In this document: in pieces, positions 29,186 through 37,846 of the stretch | Numbering within the stretch: position 1 is the stretch's first letter | Layout: the number at the start of each line of letters is the position of its first letter | Assembly: GCF_000014565.1 (NCBI RefSeq) | Contig: NC_008269.1 | Span: 62,001-126,000, forward strand | DNA from: Rhodococcus jostii RHA1 | GTDB lineage: Bacteria; Actinomycetota; Actinomycetes; Mycobacteriales; Mycobacteriaceae | Direction: 5' to 3' | Length of the DNA stretch: 64,000 bases | The notes under the pieces: generated by a model | The model's input: only the letters and a program-made list of their open reading frames with translations | Databases searched by the model: none | What the model was told of the DNA's origin: nothing | Position numbers and translations under genes: made by a program

Positions 29186-29301
29186 GACTGGGTGAAAACC
29201 TCTCTTATCTGGATACAGTGCGTCCTCGGGGCGCCTCGGGGGGCTGTGGGCGTCGACTCCAGCACTCGCACTGACGTCGCTCTGCACTCTGTGATTGCGT
29301 T

Positions 29302-29352
29302 CACACTGATCTGTGTGTGGTTCCTATAGTTGACCCGATCCGAGCGGTTCAA
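29302..29352 (-). promoter_or_regulatory. Promoter and operator-like repeat of module copy 1
   Basis: Read on the minus strand, TTGAAC (29352-29347), an 18-base spacer and TATAGG (29328-29323) form a plausible promoter for the ABM-zinc ribbon/cupin operon. The near-palindrome CACACTGATCTGTGTG (29302-29317) lies just downstream of the -10. The same arrangement is kept at 33454-33505 in copy 2. MocR binding is inferred. Confidence 0.5.
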
Positions 29353-29386
29353 CAGATCCAATTCCGAGGGAGTGAGAGGTACCGAT

Positions 29387-30892
29387 TTGTCACCCGCCAG
29401 TAACACCCCAGACGGGCCGGATTCACCCGCGCCCGCGTACCGCCGCCTCTACGAACAGCTGCGGGCGGGCATCCTCAGCGGCCAACTGAAAGCGGGATCG
29501 CCGCTGCCGGCCAGCCGCCGCCTCGCCGCCGAAGTGGGCGTCTCCCGCAACACCGTCCTGGCCGCTTTCGAGCAGCTCGACGCCGAGGGCTACCTCGACC
29601 GCCGTCCCGGGTCGGGCACCTACGTCGCCGACGTCCTGCCCGAACAGATGCTCACAATCAGTCACGCTCCCTGGACCGGTTCCGGCGCCGACGATGGCTC
29701 CGGCAGGCTCTCGCAACGGGGTCGGGCGATCGCCGACACCCGCAGAATGCCGCTTCCGGAGGTCACCGGCGTTTCCGCCGAGGCGACGGCATTCCAGATC
29801 GGCCTGCCCGCCCTCGACAGCTTCCCCGCCGACCTCTGGGCCCGGATGTATGGTGCGCGGTTGCGGCAATCGACCCGCGACCTGATGCGCTACAGCGACC
29901 CACGCGGATACCGCCCACTGCGCGAGGCCATCGCCTCCTACATCGGCCCGGCACGCGGAATCCGCTGCACCGCAGACCAAGTGGTCATCGTCTCCGGATC
30001 GCAACAAGCCTTGGAGTTCTGCGGCCGGATCCTGCTCGATCCCGGCGACCCGGCCTGGATCGAGGACCCCTGCTACCTCGGCGCGAAGGCGGCCCTGATC
30101 TCCGCCGGAGCACGTTTGGTGCCCGTGCCCGTCGACCGCAAAGGCATCGACGTGGCCGCCGGCATCGAACGCGAACCGAGCGCGCGACTTGCCGTCCTGA
30201 CCCCCTCGTACCAGTTCCCCCTCGGGGTCACCCTTTCCCTCGAGCGCCGACTCGCACTGCTGGACTGGGCCGCCCAAGCGGGTGCCTGGATCGTCGAAGA
30301 CGACTACGACAGCGAATTCCGCTACCGCGGCCGCCCGCTCGTCGCGCTGCAGGCCATCGACAAACACCGACGGGTGATCTACGTCGGCACCTTCAGCAAG
30401 ATCATGTTCCCCGGGCTACGGCTGGGGTACCTGATCGCCCCGACCGAGCTGGTCGACGGCTTCGCCGCAGCGCATCTGAGCACCGACATGCACGCCCACC
30501 TGCTCGACCAGGCGGTGCTCGCCGACTTCATGGAAGCCGGCCACTTCACCAGACACCTGCGCAGAATGCGCGTCCTCTGCGGCAAACGGCAACAACTGCT
30601 GGTGGCCGAAGCCACGCGCCGGCTGGGGAGTCGCCTGCGGATCGAGGACCCCGACGGCGGACTGCACCTGGTCGGTTGGCTCCCGGAAGGGCACGACGAC
30701 CAGGCCATCGCCGAGCTCGCCGCCCGCCAGCGCCTCCACCTCTGGCCCCTCTCCACGCACTGCGTCGAAGCCGACCTGCCACCGGCCCTTCTGCTCGGCT
30801 ACGCCGGAATCAAGGAACGCGACATCGGGGACGGCGTGGCCACCTTGGACCGAATCCTCCGTGGCTACAGACCACATGCCCGGTTGAGCTGA
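29387..30892 (+). CDS. MocR/PdxR-type GntR regulator with aminotransferase domain
   Basis: The 501-residue protein has an N-terminal GntR winged helix (YRRLYEQLRAGILSGQLKAG, SRRLAAEVGVSRNTVLAAFEQL) fused to a fold-type I aminotransferase-like domain. The PLP lysine is in YVGTFSKIMFPGLRLGYL and EDDYDSEFRY is also present. The TTG at 29387 is taken as start because the homologous position in the broken copy (33540) is ATG and GAGAGG precedes it. It is divergent from the ABM-zinc ribbon/cupin/ALDH operon and probably regulates it. Confidence 0.88.
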   Translation: MSPASNTPDGPDSPAPAYRRLYEQLRAGILSGQLKAGSPLPASRRLAAEVGVSRNTVLAAFEQLDAEGYLDRRPGSGTYVADVLPEQMLTISHAPWTGSGADDGSGRLSQRGRAIADTRRMPLPEVTGVSAEATAFQIGLPALDSFPADLWARMYGARLRQSTRDLMRYSDPRGYRPLREAIASYIGPARGIRCTADQVVIVSGSQQALEFCGRILLDPGDPAWIEDPCYLGAKAALISAGARLVPVPVDRKGIDVAAGIEREPSARLAVLTPSYQFPLGVTLSLERRLALLDWAAQAGAWIVEDDYDSEFRYRGRPLVALQAIDKHRRVIYVGTFSKIMFPGLRLGYLIAPTELVDGFAAAHLSTDMHAHLLDQAVLADFMEAGHFTRHLRRMRVLCGKRQQLLVAEATRRLGSRLRIEDPDGGLHLVGWLPEGHDDQAIAELAARQRLHLWPLSTHCVEADLPPALLLGYAGIKERDIGDGVATLDRILRGYRPHARLS

Positions 30893-30941
30893 CCGTCGTG
30901 GTGGCTTCGCTCGGTCGCAAATTGCGGCCGCTCCGGCTGCG

Positions 30942-31367
30942 TCATCCGGTCAGCAGTAACACTCCCGTCACCACGAGCGCGCCGACCTTTGCGACCTCGA
31001 GCGCGATGTAGGCATAGTGCGCGTGCGACCGTGGCGTTTCCTCGCCGGAAAGGACGCGGTCGGAGCGCCGCGTAAGCCGAGGCCGTACCGCCGCGAGTTG
31101 CACACTCAGGATTGCGACAACACCGACCGCCGCGACCACAATCCGGGTGGGCGGTTCACCGAGAACGACCGCGATGACCAACACCACCGCCAGCATCGAC
31201 TCGACGATGTTCAGTGCCCGGAACACGAGGCGGCCGATCCCCAGCCCAATCCGTAATGTGACGTCGGGGGCCCGGAACTTCAACGGCGCCTCGAGAAAGG
31301 AAATGGCCAGCACCATCCCCAGCCAGACGAATGTGACAGCGGTAGCCACTGCCATCGCGACGGTCAA
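30942..31367 (-). CDS. Small integral membrane protein
   Basis: The 141-residue protein has about four transmembrane helices (TVAMAVATAVTFVWLGMVLA, the AVVLVIAVVL region, VVAAVGVVAILSVQLA, VGALVVTGVLLL). A charged loop RPRLTRRSDRVLSGEE lies before the last helix. No specific family could be named. It lies between the complete MocR gene and the second module copy. A transport or stress function cannot be decided. Confidence 0.6.
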   Translation of the reverse strand: MTVAMAVATAVTFVWLGMVLAISFLEAPLKFRAPDVTLRIGLGIGRLVFRALNIVESMLAVVLVIAVVLGEPPTRIVVAAVGVVAILSVQLAAVRPRLTRRSDRVLSGEETPRSHAHYAYIALEVAKVGALVVTGVLLLTG

Positions 31368-31443
31368 AGCCCTCTCCCCTCAACCCACGGCTCTTCCGCA
31401 TAGTGTGAACTCGGTTCGACCTCAGATTCCAGAGGAGTCCGAG

Positions 31444-31758
31444 TCACGTCACTCGTCTCGGGGGATTGAACTGGGTCATGGCCTGGGCTTGGAGTTCGGT
31501 GATGGTGGCGGTATTGAGTAGTTGCAGCCAGTTCGGACGGGTGAGCAGGTAGCAGATTCGATGCCAGAATGGCATGGGGCCGAACCCGAATCGCGCCCGG
31601 ATATCTTCCTCTTTGGGTCCACCGCGGGGAATCCATTCGATGGCCAGAGCGAGCATCGCCTGATCGTCGTCCGGACGGTTCCGGTTCGCCGGTAGTGTAA
31701 CGGTGGTCCGGGACCAGCGTTCCGGGAGTAGAGGTCTGGCAGTTCCTGGCTCACTCAT
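31444..31758 (-). CDS. DUF3263-like small protein, copy 2
   Basis: The 104-residue relative of the 25768-26103 protein has a core EWIPRGGPKEEDIRARFGFG then FWHRICYLL. AAGGAG before ATG 31758 supports the start. In this copy it lies 175 bases after the bicupin gene with no aldehyde dehydrogenase in between. Confidence 0.65.
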   Translation of the reverse strand: MSEPGTARPLLPERWSRTTVTLPANRNRPDDDQAMLALAIEWIPRGGPKEEDIRARFGFGPMPFWHRICYLLTRPNWLQLLNTATITELQAQAMTQFNPPRRVT

Positions 31759-31933
31759 CGACTCTCCTTACGTCAACGGGTAGATGCTGCGAACGCAGAA
31801 TCCGCGGCACCTACCCGTCGCGGCGTGCATCCGCCGAACGGGCAGCGACACCCCTGTCTCACGCTGTTCTCCGCGATCAGCGTGAGATCAGGGTGCCGGT
31901 GGCTGTCCGGGCACTACTATGGGCGAGCTGTGT

Positions 31934-32767
31934 TCACGCTGGCAGGTTCTCGTTGGTGATGACCCAGAACTTCTTCACGAACGGGGCCTTCGAGGTCCAG
32001 GTGACGTTCAGCCCCGACGGCAACGCAATGATGTCGCCGGCCTTGAAGTCATACTCCTCACCGGTTTCCTCGTTGACCAGGTGCGCCTGCCCTTCGAGCA
32101 GCAGCATGGTCTCGTCGCCGATCGGTGCCGTGTACGGGACGGTCGAGGAGCCGTCGGGTTCGCAGCCGGCGATCCCGACGCCGGTACGCCACAGGCCGCA
32201 CATCAGGGTGCCGGTCGAACCGGTGGACCGCAGCGCGAAGAGTTCACCGCAGACCTGCGAGCCGTGCCCGGGTTCGACCCACTCGTAGGGCTCCCATGAC
32301 TCGGGGTTGTCGCTGATGTTGCCGACGTAGAGGTCGTCGCCCTTGGTGGCCTCCTGGGGGCTGTCCCACAGCACCCAGAACTTCTTCAGGAACGGGGCCT
32401 TGATTTCCCAGGTGATCTCGAGTCCTTTCGGGTGGCTCATGATCGTTCCGGGCTCGAGCTTGTACTGCTTGCCGGTGGCGTTGACCGTCACGAGGGCCTC
32501 GCCCTCGAGGATCACCACGGTCTCGTCGGCGTCGGGGGCGGAGTAGTCGACGTGACAGGATCCGTCCGCTTCGCAACCGGCGATGCCGACGCCGGTGCGC
32601 CACAGGCCGGCCTGCTGGGCGCCGGAGGTGCTGCCGGTCCGGATGATGACGACCTCGCCCTTGACCTGGGGGCCGAGCTTGGGCTCGACCCACTCGAACG
32701 GGGTCCACTGGTCCGGGTTGGTGCTCCGGCTCCCGAACTCGATCTTCCGGACGAGTGATGTGGTCAT
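31934..32767 (-). CDS. Two-domain cupin protein, copy 2
   Basis: The 277-residue paralogue of the 27723-28568 protein has the same two Cupin_3-like domains (WTPFEWVEPKLG, ILEGEALVTV, LKKFWVLW in the first; WEPYEWVEPGHG, LLLEGQAHLV, VKKFWVIT in the second). It diverges more from copy 1 than the adjacent ABM-zinc ribbon pair does, and both domains keep RTGVGIAGCE with a Cys that copy 1 lacks. ATG 32767 is the start; the open frame upstream is a shadow of the next gene. Confidence 0.75.
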   Translation of the reverse strand: MTTSLVRKIEFGSRSTNPDQWTPFEWVEPKLGPQVKGEVVIIRTGSTSGAQQAGLWRTGVGIAGCEADGSCHVDYSAPDADETVVILEGEALVTVNATGKQYKLEPGTIMSHPKGLEITWEIKAPFLKKFWVLWDSPQEATKGDDLYVGNISDNPESWEPYEWVEPGHGSQVCGELFALRSTGSTGTLMCGLWRTGVGIAGCEPDGSSTVPYTAPIGDETMLLLEGQAHLVNEETGEEYDFKAGDIIALPSGLNVTWTSKAPFVKKFWVITNENLPA

Positions 32768-32832
32768 TTCATTTTCCCTTTCAGTGGGTGCCCCAGTGGG
32801 CTCGGTGGGGTGAAACATCGAAGCGGCGAGGA

Positions 32833-33348
32833 TCAGGCGTTCGCCTGTGCGGCGGCCGGTTCCTTGCCGTTGGTGGAGACCGGACCTGGGGCCAGGTCCT
32901 TGAAGACCCCGAAGCTCGACTCCTGCTCGGTCATGTACGGGAAGTGGAATCCGCAGTTCGGGCACTGCTCACGCAGCACCGCCTGCTCCTGCCCGAGGTC
33001 GTACGGTTTGTCCTGAAGTTCGTTGCAGCACGGACAGATTCGCAACAGGCGGGTTCCTACCAACTCGAAGTTGGTGATGATGTCCTCCATGATGGCGCCG
33101 TTCGCCGCCCACGCCTTGGCATGCTTGTGATAGGTGTCGGTGTGCCAGTCGTAGAGTGCTTCCTTGCTCGCCCAGAAGCTGCATTCGTTGAACCACATGC
33201 GGTCGTCCGGGTGCTCCCACCAGGTCAGGTGCAAGAAGCCGGGCAGCTTCATCAGGTGGTGCCGGGTGTCGGCGAAGACCACCTTGAACTTCTCGTACGC
33301 GTCCGGGCTGGAGAACCGCACGCGCTGCATGCTCAGGTAGATAGCCAT
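32833..33348 (-). CDS. ABM-like barrel protein with zinc ribbon, copy 2
   Basis: The 171-residue protein is almost identical to the 28670-29185 product, with only a handful of substitutions. The CPCC and CPNC zinc-ribbon pairs are intact. The strong similarity at DNA level points to recent duplication or gene conversion. It is the first gene of the second module and is divergent from a truncated MocR gene. Confidence 0.7.
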   Translation of the reverse strand: MAIYLSMQRVRFSSPDAYEKFKVVFADTRHHLMKLPGFLHLTWWEHPDDRMWFNECSFWASKEALYDWHTDTYHKHAKAWAANGAIMEDIITNFELVGTRLLRICPCCNELQDKPYDLGQEQAVLREQCPNCGFHFPYMTEQESSFGVFKDLAPGPVSTNGKEPAAAQANA

Positions 33349-33453
33349 GATGGGGTGAAACCTTCCTCGTCTCGAAACAGTGCGCTCTCGGGGCGCCCGG
33401 GGAAGTGGGCGTCGACTCCAGCACTCGCACCGATGTCGCTCTGTGATCGCGTT

Positions 33454-33505
33454 CACACTGACGGTGTGTGTGGTTCCTATATTTGACCTGATCCGAGCGG
33501 TCCAA
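33454..33505 (-). promoter_or_regulatory. Promoter and operator-like repeat of module copy 2
   Basis: This matches the copy 1 site: TTGGAC (33505-33500), an 18-base spacer and TATAGG (33481-33476) on the minus strand. CACAC-N7-GTGTG lies downstream at 33454-33470. Conservation of both boxes while neighbouring bases differ supports function. Confidence 0.48.
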
Positions 33506-33539
33506 CAGATCCAATTCCGAGGGAGTTAGAGGTACCGGT

Positions 33540-33662
33540 ATGTCATCTGTCAGTAACACCCCAGATGGGCCGGATTCACCCGCGCCCGCCTACCGCGGCC
33601 TGTATGAACAGCTGAGGGAGGGCATCCTCAGCGGCCAACGGACGGTGATTCCTGCCGGATGA
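33540..33662 (+). pseudogene. Truncated MocR regulator, first 33 codons
   Basis: ATG plus 39 codons. The first 33 match the start of the complete MocR gene (SNTPDGPDSPAPAYR, then LYEQL and GILSGQ). Similarity then stops and a TGA follows at 33660. The ATG lies where the complete gene has TTG, which helps fix that start. The break abuts the 3' end of a truncated AraC gene on the other strand, so a deletion or recombination joined two broken genes here. Confidence 0.75.
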
Positions 33663-33672
33663 GCGAGCGCCG

Positions 33673-34386
33673 TCAGTCCGGGCGGGTCCAGCCGTTCTCC
33701 AGGCGGTACCGCCGCGGGGCCGTGAGGTGCGCCTCGATGAAGGCCTGGATCTCCCGCAGCCGCTCATCGCCGCGCTCCGCCGCCCGCCAGCGGCCGCTCG
33801 CCTCACCCGCCGCGGTGACGGTCAGTTCGGCGACCTCACATGCCAGGCGGACCGCCCCCTCCCCGGACGTGCCGGCGGCGGACTGCGTCAGGCGGTCGAG
33901 CATCGGAGACAGGAAGAACCCGACACCGGCACTCGTACGCACCGGGGTGGCTGTCAGCTGCTGCAACTCCGCCGCGCTGACCGCGATGCTCTCACGGGGC
34001 CACGTGTACACCCGCAGTCGCCAATCCCCCGACATCGCCCAGGCGAAGGGCCGCGAGGTGTCGTAGACCGCGAAGGCACCGCCGGACACGACGCAGTCGC
34101 GGCCGTCCTGAGCAAGATATCCGCTCCCTCGGTCGACCAGTCCAACAGCCAGAAGATCGCGGTCGGCGGCCGCGGCCAATCGTTTGGTCCGGGTGAAGGT
34201 CTGCGGGGTCGAGGTGACCACCGATGCCTGCAGGTGACCGATCTGCCGTGACCGCACCGACCCGGACAACGGCGAGGCGTCCTGCTGGGCGATCTGCAGC
34301 GCGATGAACCGGTCCCGAATGACCCCGGTCCACGACCGCAGCGACGTCGCCGTCTCGACGACAACCCCATTCTCCGAGCCTGCCAT
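33673..34386 (-). pseudogene. AraC-family regulator lacking its DNA-binding domain
   Basis: The 237-residue product has the N-terminal AraC-binding-like domain of FeaR-type regulators (DRFIALQI, DRDLLAVGLVDRGSG, GGAFAVYDTSRPFAW, LTATPVRTSAGVGFFLSPMLDRL). It then enters the usual linker IQAFIEAHLTAP and ends after about a dozen unrelated residues. The double helix-turn-helix expected next is missing. The truncation coincides with the MocR break at about 33640-33700. ATG 34386 is the start. Confidence 0.7.
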
Positions 34387-34551
34387 GCGGTGCAGAGTAC
34401 GACGCGCAGCGCGCCACGACCAGAGCACCACCGAATCGGCCCCATTTCAGGGTGGCACTCTCCGACAACTAGCTGGCACCGACAGAACACAAATCTCCCC
34501 GCGAGGTGCCTACCGTCGGCACATCCGACCAATAGCCAGTGGGGAACGATC

Positions 34552-34814
34552 ATGAGCGCAGCGCAGACCTCCCCAGTCGCAGACACCAGTATCGACAACG
34601 GCTACGTGTGAATAACCCAAAGGCCACGGATGCCACTGTCCTGAAGGAAGTAATGACAACACTTTTCAGAATATGCGGCGGCCCGTTCCTCGCCCTCGCG
34701 AACTACCTTCTCGCCGCGAGAACGACCTACGCGCTGTTCGACATGTATAACGCCGAGATCGAGGTCGACCCGCACTCCGAGGTGGGGGCCGCTGCGAAAC
34801 ACCCGGAACGGTGA
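34552..34814 (+). CDS. Small hypothetical gene, possibly frameshifted
   Basis: A 19-codon frame from ATG 34552 (after GGGGAA) ends at TGA 34609. A second frame from GTG 34608 overlaps it and runs to 34814 (68 residues, with LFRICGGPFLALANYLLAARTTYALFDMYN). It could be a leader peptide coupled to a small protein, or one gene broken by a one-base shift. No family was recognised. It lies ahead of the interrupted membrane-protein gene. Confidence 0.35.
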
Positions 34815-34895
34815 CCAGCCAGACCTCGCCTCATTGACCCGACGAAGCTCTCTCGTCACCGACAGAACGGTTAGGGGCCTTAACACCTCACCACC

Positions 34896-34945
34896 GCCTC
34901 ATCGGCGGGACGCAGTTCGCGTCGCCTCGCCGATGAGGCATTTTT
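34896..34945 (+). terminator. Rho-independent terminator
   Basis: GCCTCATCGGCG (34896-34907) pairs perfectly with CGCCGATGAGGC (34928-34939), followed by ATTTTT. This is the clearest intrinsic terminator in the window. It ends the small hypothetical gene upstream. Confidence 0.8.
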
Positions 34946-35092
34946 CGATCCACATTCGATAGTGACCACCATCACGAATAAATCCGCGTGTAACCCCCGC
35001 CACAGATCCGCCCGCATGACCCAACCCCAGATAGCCGGGACCACGACGGCGGAACGGCCTGCACGTGAACCGAAATCGAGGAGAACAAAGAA

Positions 35093-36145
35093 ATGCCATC
35101 AAGAAGAACCATCGTTTTGGGTGTCATCGCCGCGATCGGCGCACTGCTGTTCCTCTTCCCGATCACAACAGGAATGCTCGGCAAGACCCAGGCCGTGGAA
35201 ACCCTCACCGGCGATCTGCGCGCAAGCTTCGAGCCCGACGCGTTGGCCCAGACCCGCGCCGATATGAACACCGTGCAGGCCATGTCCGACCAACTCCAGG
35301 CGCAAACGCTGCCCGATCTGCCGAATGCGCTGGCCATGAGCCCGCAACAATTCCAGGACTACATGGGACAAAATTTCCCCGACGTCGCGAGCGGCACCGC
35401 CCAACTCAACACCATCTTGCCGAAATTCCAGAACCTGGTGACCGGACTGGAAACCTAGGCGCCGAACTTCCGTGCCGCTGACCAGATTCCGACCAGTACC
35501 CTCCCGAGCACCGTGGCACCGTTCCTGTTCCTCGTACCTGGAGCAGTGCTTGTCCTGCTCGCAGGCGGCGCCCTGCTGTTCGGCCGCGGACGAGACGGCA
35601 ACAGGCTCTCCCGCACCGCGCTGGCGGTCAGCGTCGTCGTCGGCCTGGTCTTCGTGGTAGCGCCGCTGGTGCTGGCAGTGCCGGCCAAGGCCAAGGCCGT
35701 CGACGAGCTCACCGCCGCGTTCGGGCCCGTGTTCACCGACGCCGGGGTCGCGGCCGTGCGCTCGGACATGACCGTCATCGCGAAGATGGCCGACCAGTTG
35801 CAAACCCAAACCGTCCCCGCCCTGGCGAGTGCCTTGAAGATGGATTCCACCCAGTTCCAGGACTTCATGGGGCAGAACTATCCTGACGTCGCCACCGGCA
35901 TGGGGCAGCTGAACGAGATCCTTCCGCGTTTCGAGGCCCTGGTTGCCGGTATGGAAAACAACGTCGACACCTTCCAACTGGCCGCGAGTATCCCGACCGC
36001 CGACCAGGCAACCACAACACTGACATGGTGGTTCATCATCCCGGGCATCGCGCTCATCCTGCTCGGCGGAATCGGACTGTTCACAGGCAGCGCAGGGCTG
36101 ACCAACACCGGCACACCCCGAGAACAGACACTCGAAACCGTTTGA
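35093..36145 (+). pseudogene. Duplicated membrane protein, copy 2, with in-frame TAG
   Basis: This is a paralogue of the 5606-6655 protein across its full length, with the same two TM-domain-TM halves and the repeated DQLQAQT/PALASAL and ILPxF motifs. A TAG at 35456-35458 interrupts it at codon 122, where copy 1 has CAA (Gln) in GLETQAPNF. The frame continues open in register to 36145. A single base change (CAG to TAG) explains it. GAGGAG precedes ATG 35093. The gene is either a young pseudogene or makes a half-length one-repeat protein. Confidence 0.8.
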
Positions 36146-36182
36146 CCCTTCCACCCTCTCACCGCAAGCAGCGGTGATCCCC

Positions 36183-36232
36183 CACCCGTGGGTGGCCCCG
36201 CTCTACGTTCAAGGTGGGGCCGCCCACGGGTG
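36183..36232. terminator. Bidirectional hairpin between convergent genes
   Basis: CACCCGTGGGTGGCCCC (36183-36199) pairs with GGGGCCGCCCACGGGTG (36216-36232) with one mismatch. It lies between the end of the membrane-protein gene and the end of the convergent AraC gene. There is no strong T-run. Confidence 0.6.
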
Positions 36233-36259
36233 AGACACACCAACGGTCTATCACGCCGG

Positions 36260-37192
36260 TCAGCGCAGTTCGTGGACGTTTGCTCGCCAGACGCCCGGGG
36301 TGACGCCGACGGCGCGTTTGAAGGCTCGAATGAAGGTGTTGACATCGACGAAGCCCGAGCGATATGCGACCGACTCGACGGGTATATCGCTCTGCCGCGG
36401 ATCAGCGAGGAGGCGCTGGGCGTTCGCGATCCTCTCCGACCGCAGGAACGTCGCCGGGCTCATTCCCGATCTGGTGAACAGGGTTTGAGTATATCGGAGC
36501 GAAATATGGTGCTGCTCCGCGGCGACTTCGATGGTGAAGCGCGGATCGCATGCATTCTCGCGGATGAGTCTCTTGATGGATTGATAGATCGCTTCGGGGC
36601 CAACCGCTTTCGCTGACTCTTCGAGACTTCTGTGATGCAACACGCTCAGCAGTAGGTCGACCGCGGTCTGCCCCATCTCCTCCCGCAGCGGCGTCGGTAG
36701 ATCGTTGGAGACGGTGAGCAATTCCTGCGTGAACGACCAGAGCACCCGCATCGCGGGATCCTGCGGCGCGATCCCCGTCGGCCCTCGGTGAAGTTGCTCG
36801 AACTCACGGCTGGGGAGCAGTCGGCGGGGCGTTTGCAGCACGACCTCACGCGAAGCTGTAGCGAACTTCAGCTCGTACGGGTCGCTGGCCGCGTGAAGGG
36901 ACCCGTAGCCGGAGGGCATCGGTGTCTGCTGGCCATCCTTGACCACCGCGCCGTCGCCGGACACATGCATCAAAAAGAGCACGTCATCGCAGCCATCGCG
37001 AGTGAGCCGTGGGGTACGCAGGACGTGAGAGGGGTCGGTCTCGACTCGAGTCAAACTCACACCCCGACCGAGTTCTCGCTGGTCCAAGGCACCACGGAAC
37101 CGGTCGTCGGCTTCTTTGACACCCAGTTCGATGAAGGTGTCGGAGATCATTCTCGTCCAACCGCCGACTCCGGAAACGGTCACGAGCGCCAT
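36260..37192 (-). CDS. AraC/XylS-family regulator
   Basis: Complete AraC-type regulator of 310 residues. It has an N-terminal AraC-binding-like domain (LGRGVSLTRVETDPSHVLRT, VSGDGAVVKDGQQTP) and a C-terminal double helix-turn-helix (IEVAAEQHHISLRYTQTLF, then PVESVAYRSGFVDVNTFIRAF, VGVTPGVWR). It is divergent from a small cupin gene, with a 22-bp-period direct repeat between them. ATG 37192 is used; MISDTF at 37150 is an alternative. Confidence 0.9.
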   Translation of the reverse strand: MALVTVSGVGGWTRMISDTFIELGVKEADDRFRGALDQRELGRGVSLTRVETDPSHVLRTPRLTRDGCDDVLFLMHVSGDGAVVKDGQQTPMPSGYGSLHAASDPYELKFATASREVVLQTPRRLLPSREFEQLHRGPTGIAPQDPAMRVLWSFTQELLTVSNDLPTPLREEMGQTAVDLLLSVLHHRSLEESAKAVGPEAIYQSIKRLIRENACDPRFTIEVAAEQHHISLRYTQTLFTRSGMSPATFLRSERIANAQRLLADPRQSDIPVESVAYRSGFVDVNTFIRAFKRAVGVTPGVWRANVHELR

Positions 37193-37260
37193 AGCGCATC
37201 CCTCACATCGTCCGCTCTCTTACGCACCTTCTGCGGATCTAACCATTGGATCACCATGTA

Positions 37261-37297
37261 CGTTTTTTGGCGATCGTCCGTGCGTTTTTCGTCGATC
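37261..37297. promoter_or_regulatory. Candidate AraC-type direct-repeat operator
   Basis: CGTTTTTTGGCGATC (37261-37275) and CGTTTTTCGTCGATC (37283-37297) match at 13 of 15 positions. They are 22 bases apart, two helical turns, which is the usual geometry for AraC/XylS sites. The site lies in the divergent AraC-cupin gap, 76 bases before the cupin start. Confidence 0.55.
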
Positions 37298-37372
37298 CCG
37301 GCACCAGGCGTGACCTTAGGCTCACTCCCCAGCGTTCGGCTATCGGGCGCGAAATTCAGGAAGGACGAAGCC

Positions 37373-37774
37373 ATGACCAGCGCAGACACCGTATTCAGCC
37401 ACATCATCGCGAACAGCGACGAGGTGGAGTACGTACCTTTCTCCTATCCGGAGGCCGGGGGGACGGGCGGAACATCCGAGTTCGGCGAGATCGCCATTGT
37501 GCGGGAGCAGTCCTACAACGGGAATCTGCTGGTTGCGGCCTTCTGGAAGGTGCAGCCGGCAACCTCGCCGCTCTACGACATTCCCCTCGGCGACGAGTCG
37601 GGTTTCGTCATCGAGGGTTCGGCGACGATCGAGCTGATCGACTCGGGCGAGACACTCGAACTCAAGGCGGGCGACCTCTACTCGTTCACCAAAGGCACCC
37701 TGAGCCGGTGGACCATCCACGAACCGTTCAAGAAGTTCGTGGTCGTGAACGACGGTCCGGCACCGACCAACTGA
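37373..37774 (+). CDS. Single-domain cupin protein
   Basis: The 133-residue Cupin_3/EutQ-like protein is clearly related to the bicupin halves (VEYVPFSYPEAGG, GEIAIVREQSYNGNLLVAAFW, LGDESGFVIEGSATIEL, LKAGDLYSFTKG, KKFVVVNDGP). AGGAAGGACG precedes ATG 37373. It is divergent from the AraC regulator, which probably controls it. No metal-binding His triad is visible. Confidence 0.75.
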   Translation: MTSADTVFSHIIANSDEVEYVPFSYPEAGGTGGTSEFGEIAIVREQSYNGNLLVAAFWKVQPATSPLYDIPLGDESGFVIEGSATIELIDSGETLELKAGDLYSFTKGTLSRWTIHEPFKKFVVVNDGPAPTN

Positions 37775-37798
37775 TCCAGCGGCCCGATGGGTCGTCCT

Positions 37799-37846
37799 CG
37801 GTGATGAAGTCGGCCCTGAGCGCACAAGGAACCGACTTCATCGCCG
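37799..37846 (+). terminator. Long hairpin after the cupin gene
   Basis: CGGTGATGAAGTCGG (37799-37813) pairs with CCGACTTCATCGCCG (37832-37846) with one G-T type mismatch and an 18-base loop, 24 bases after the stop codon. No T-run follows. Confidence 0.5.

Larger units (their letters stand above)
31934..33635. repeat. Diverged duplicate of 27723-29485
   Basis: Gene order bicupin, ABM-zinc ribbon, intergenic operator, 5' part of MocR is repeated in the same orientation. The ABM-zinc ribbon gene and the intergenic region are nearly identical; the cupin gene is diverged. Similarity to the complete MocR gene ends about codon 33 (after ILSGQ). Confidence 0.8.
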
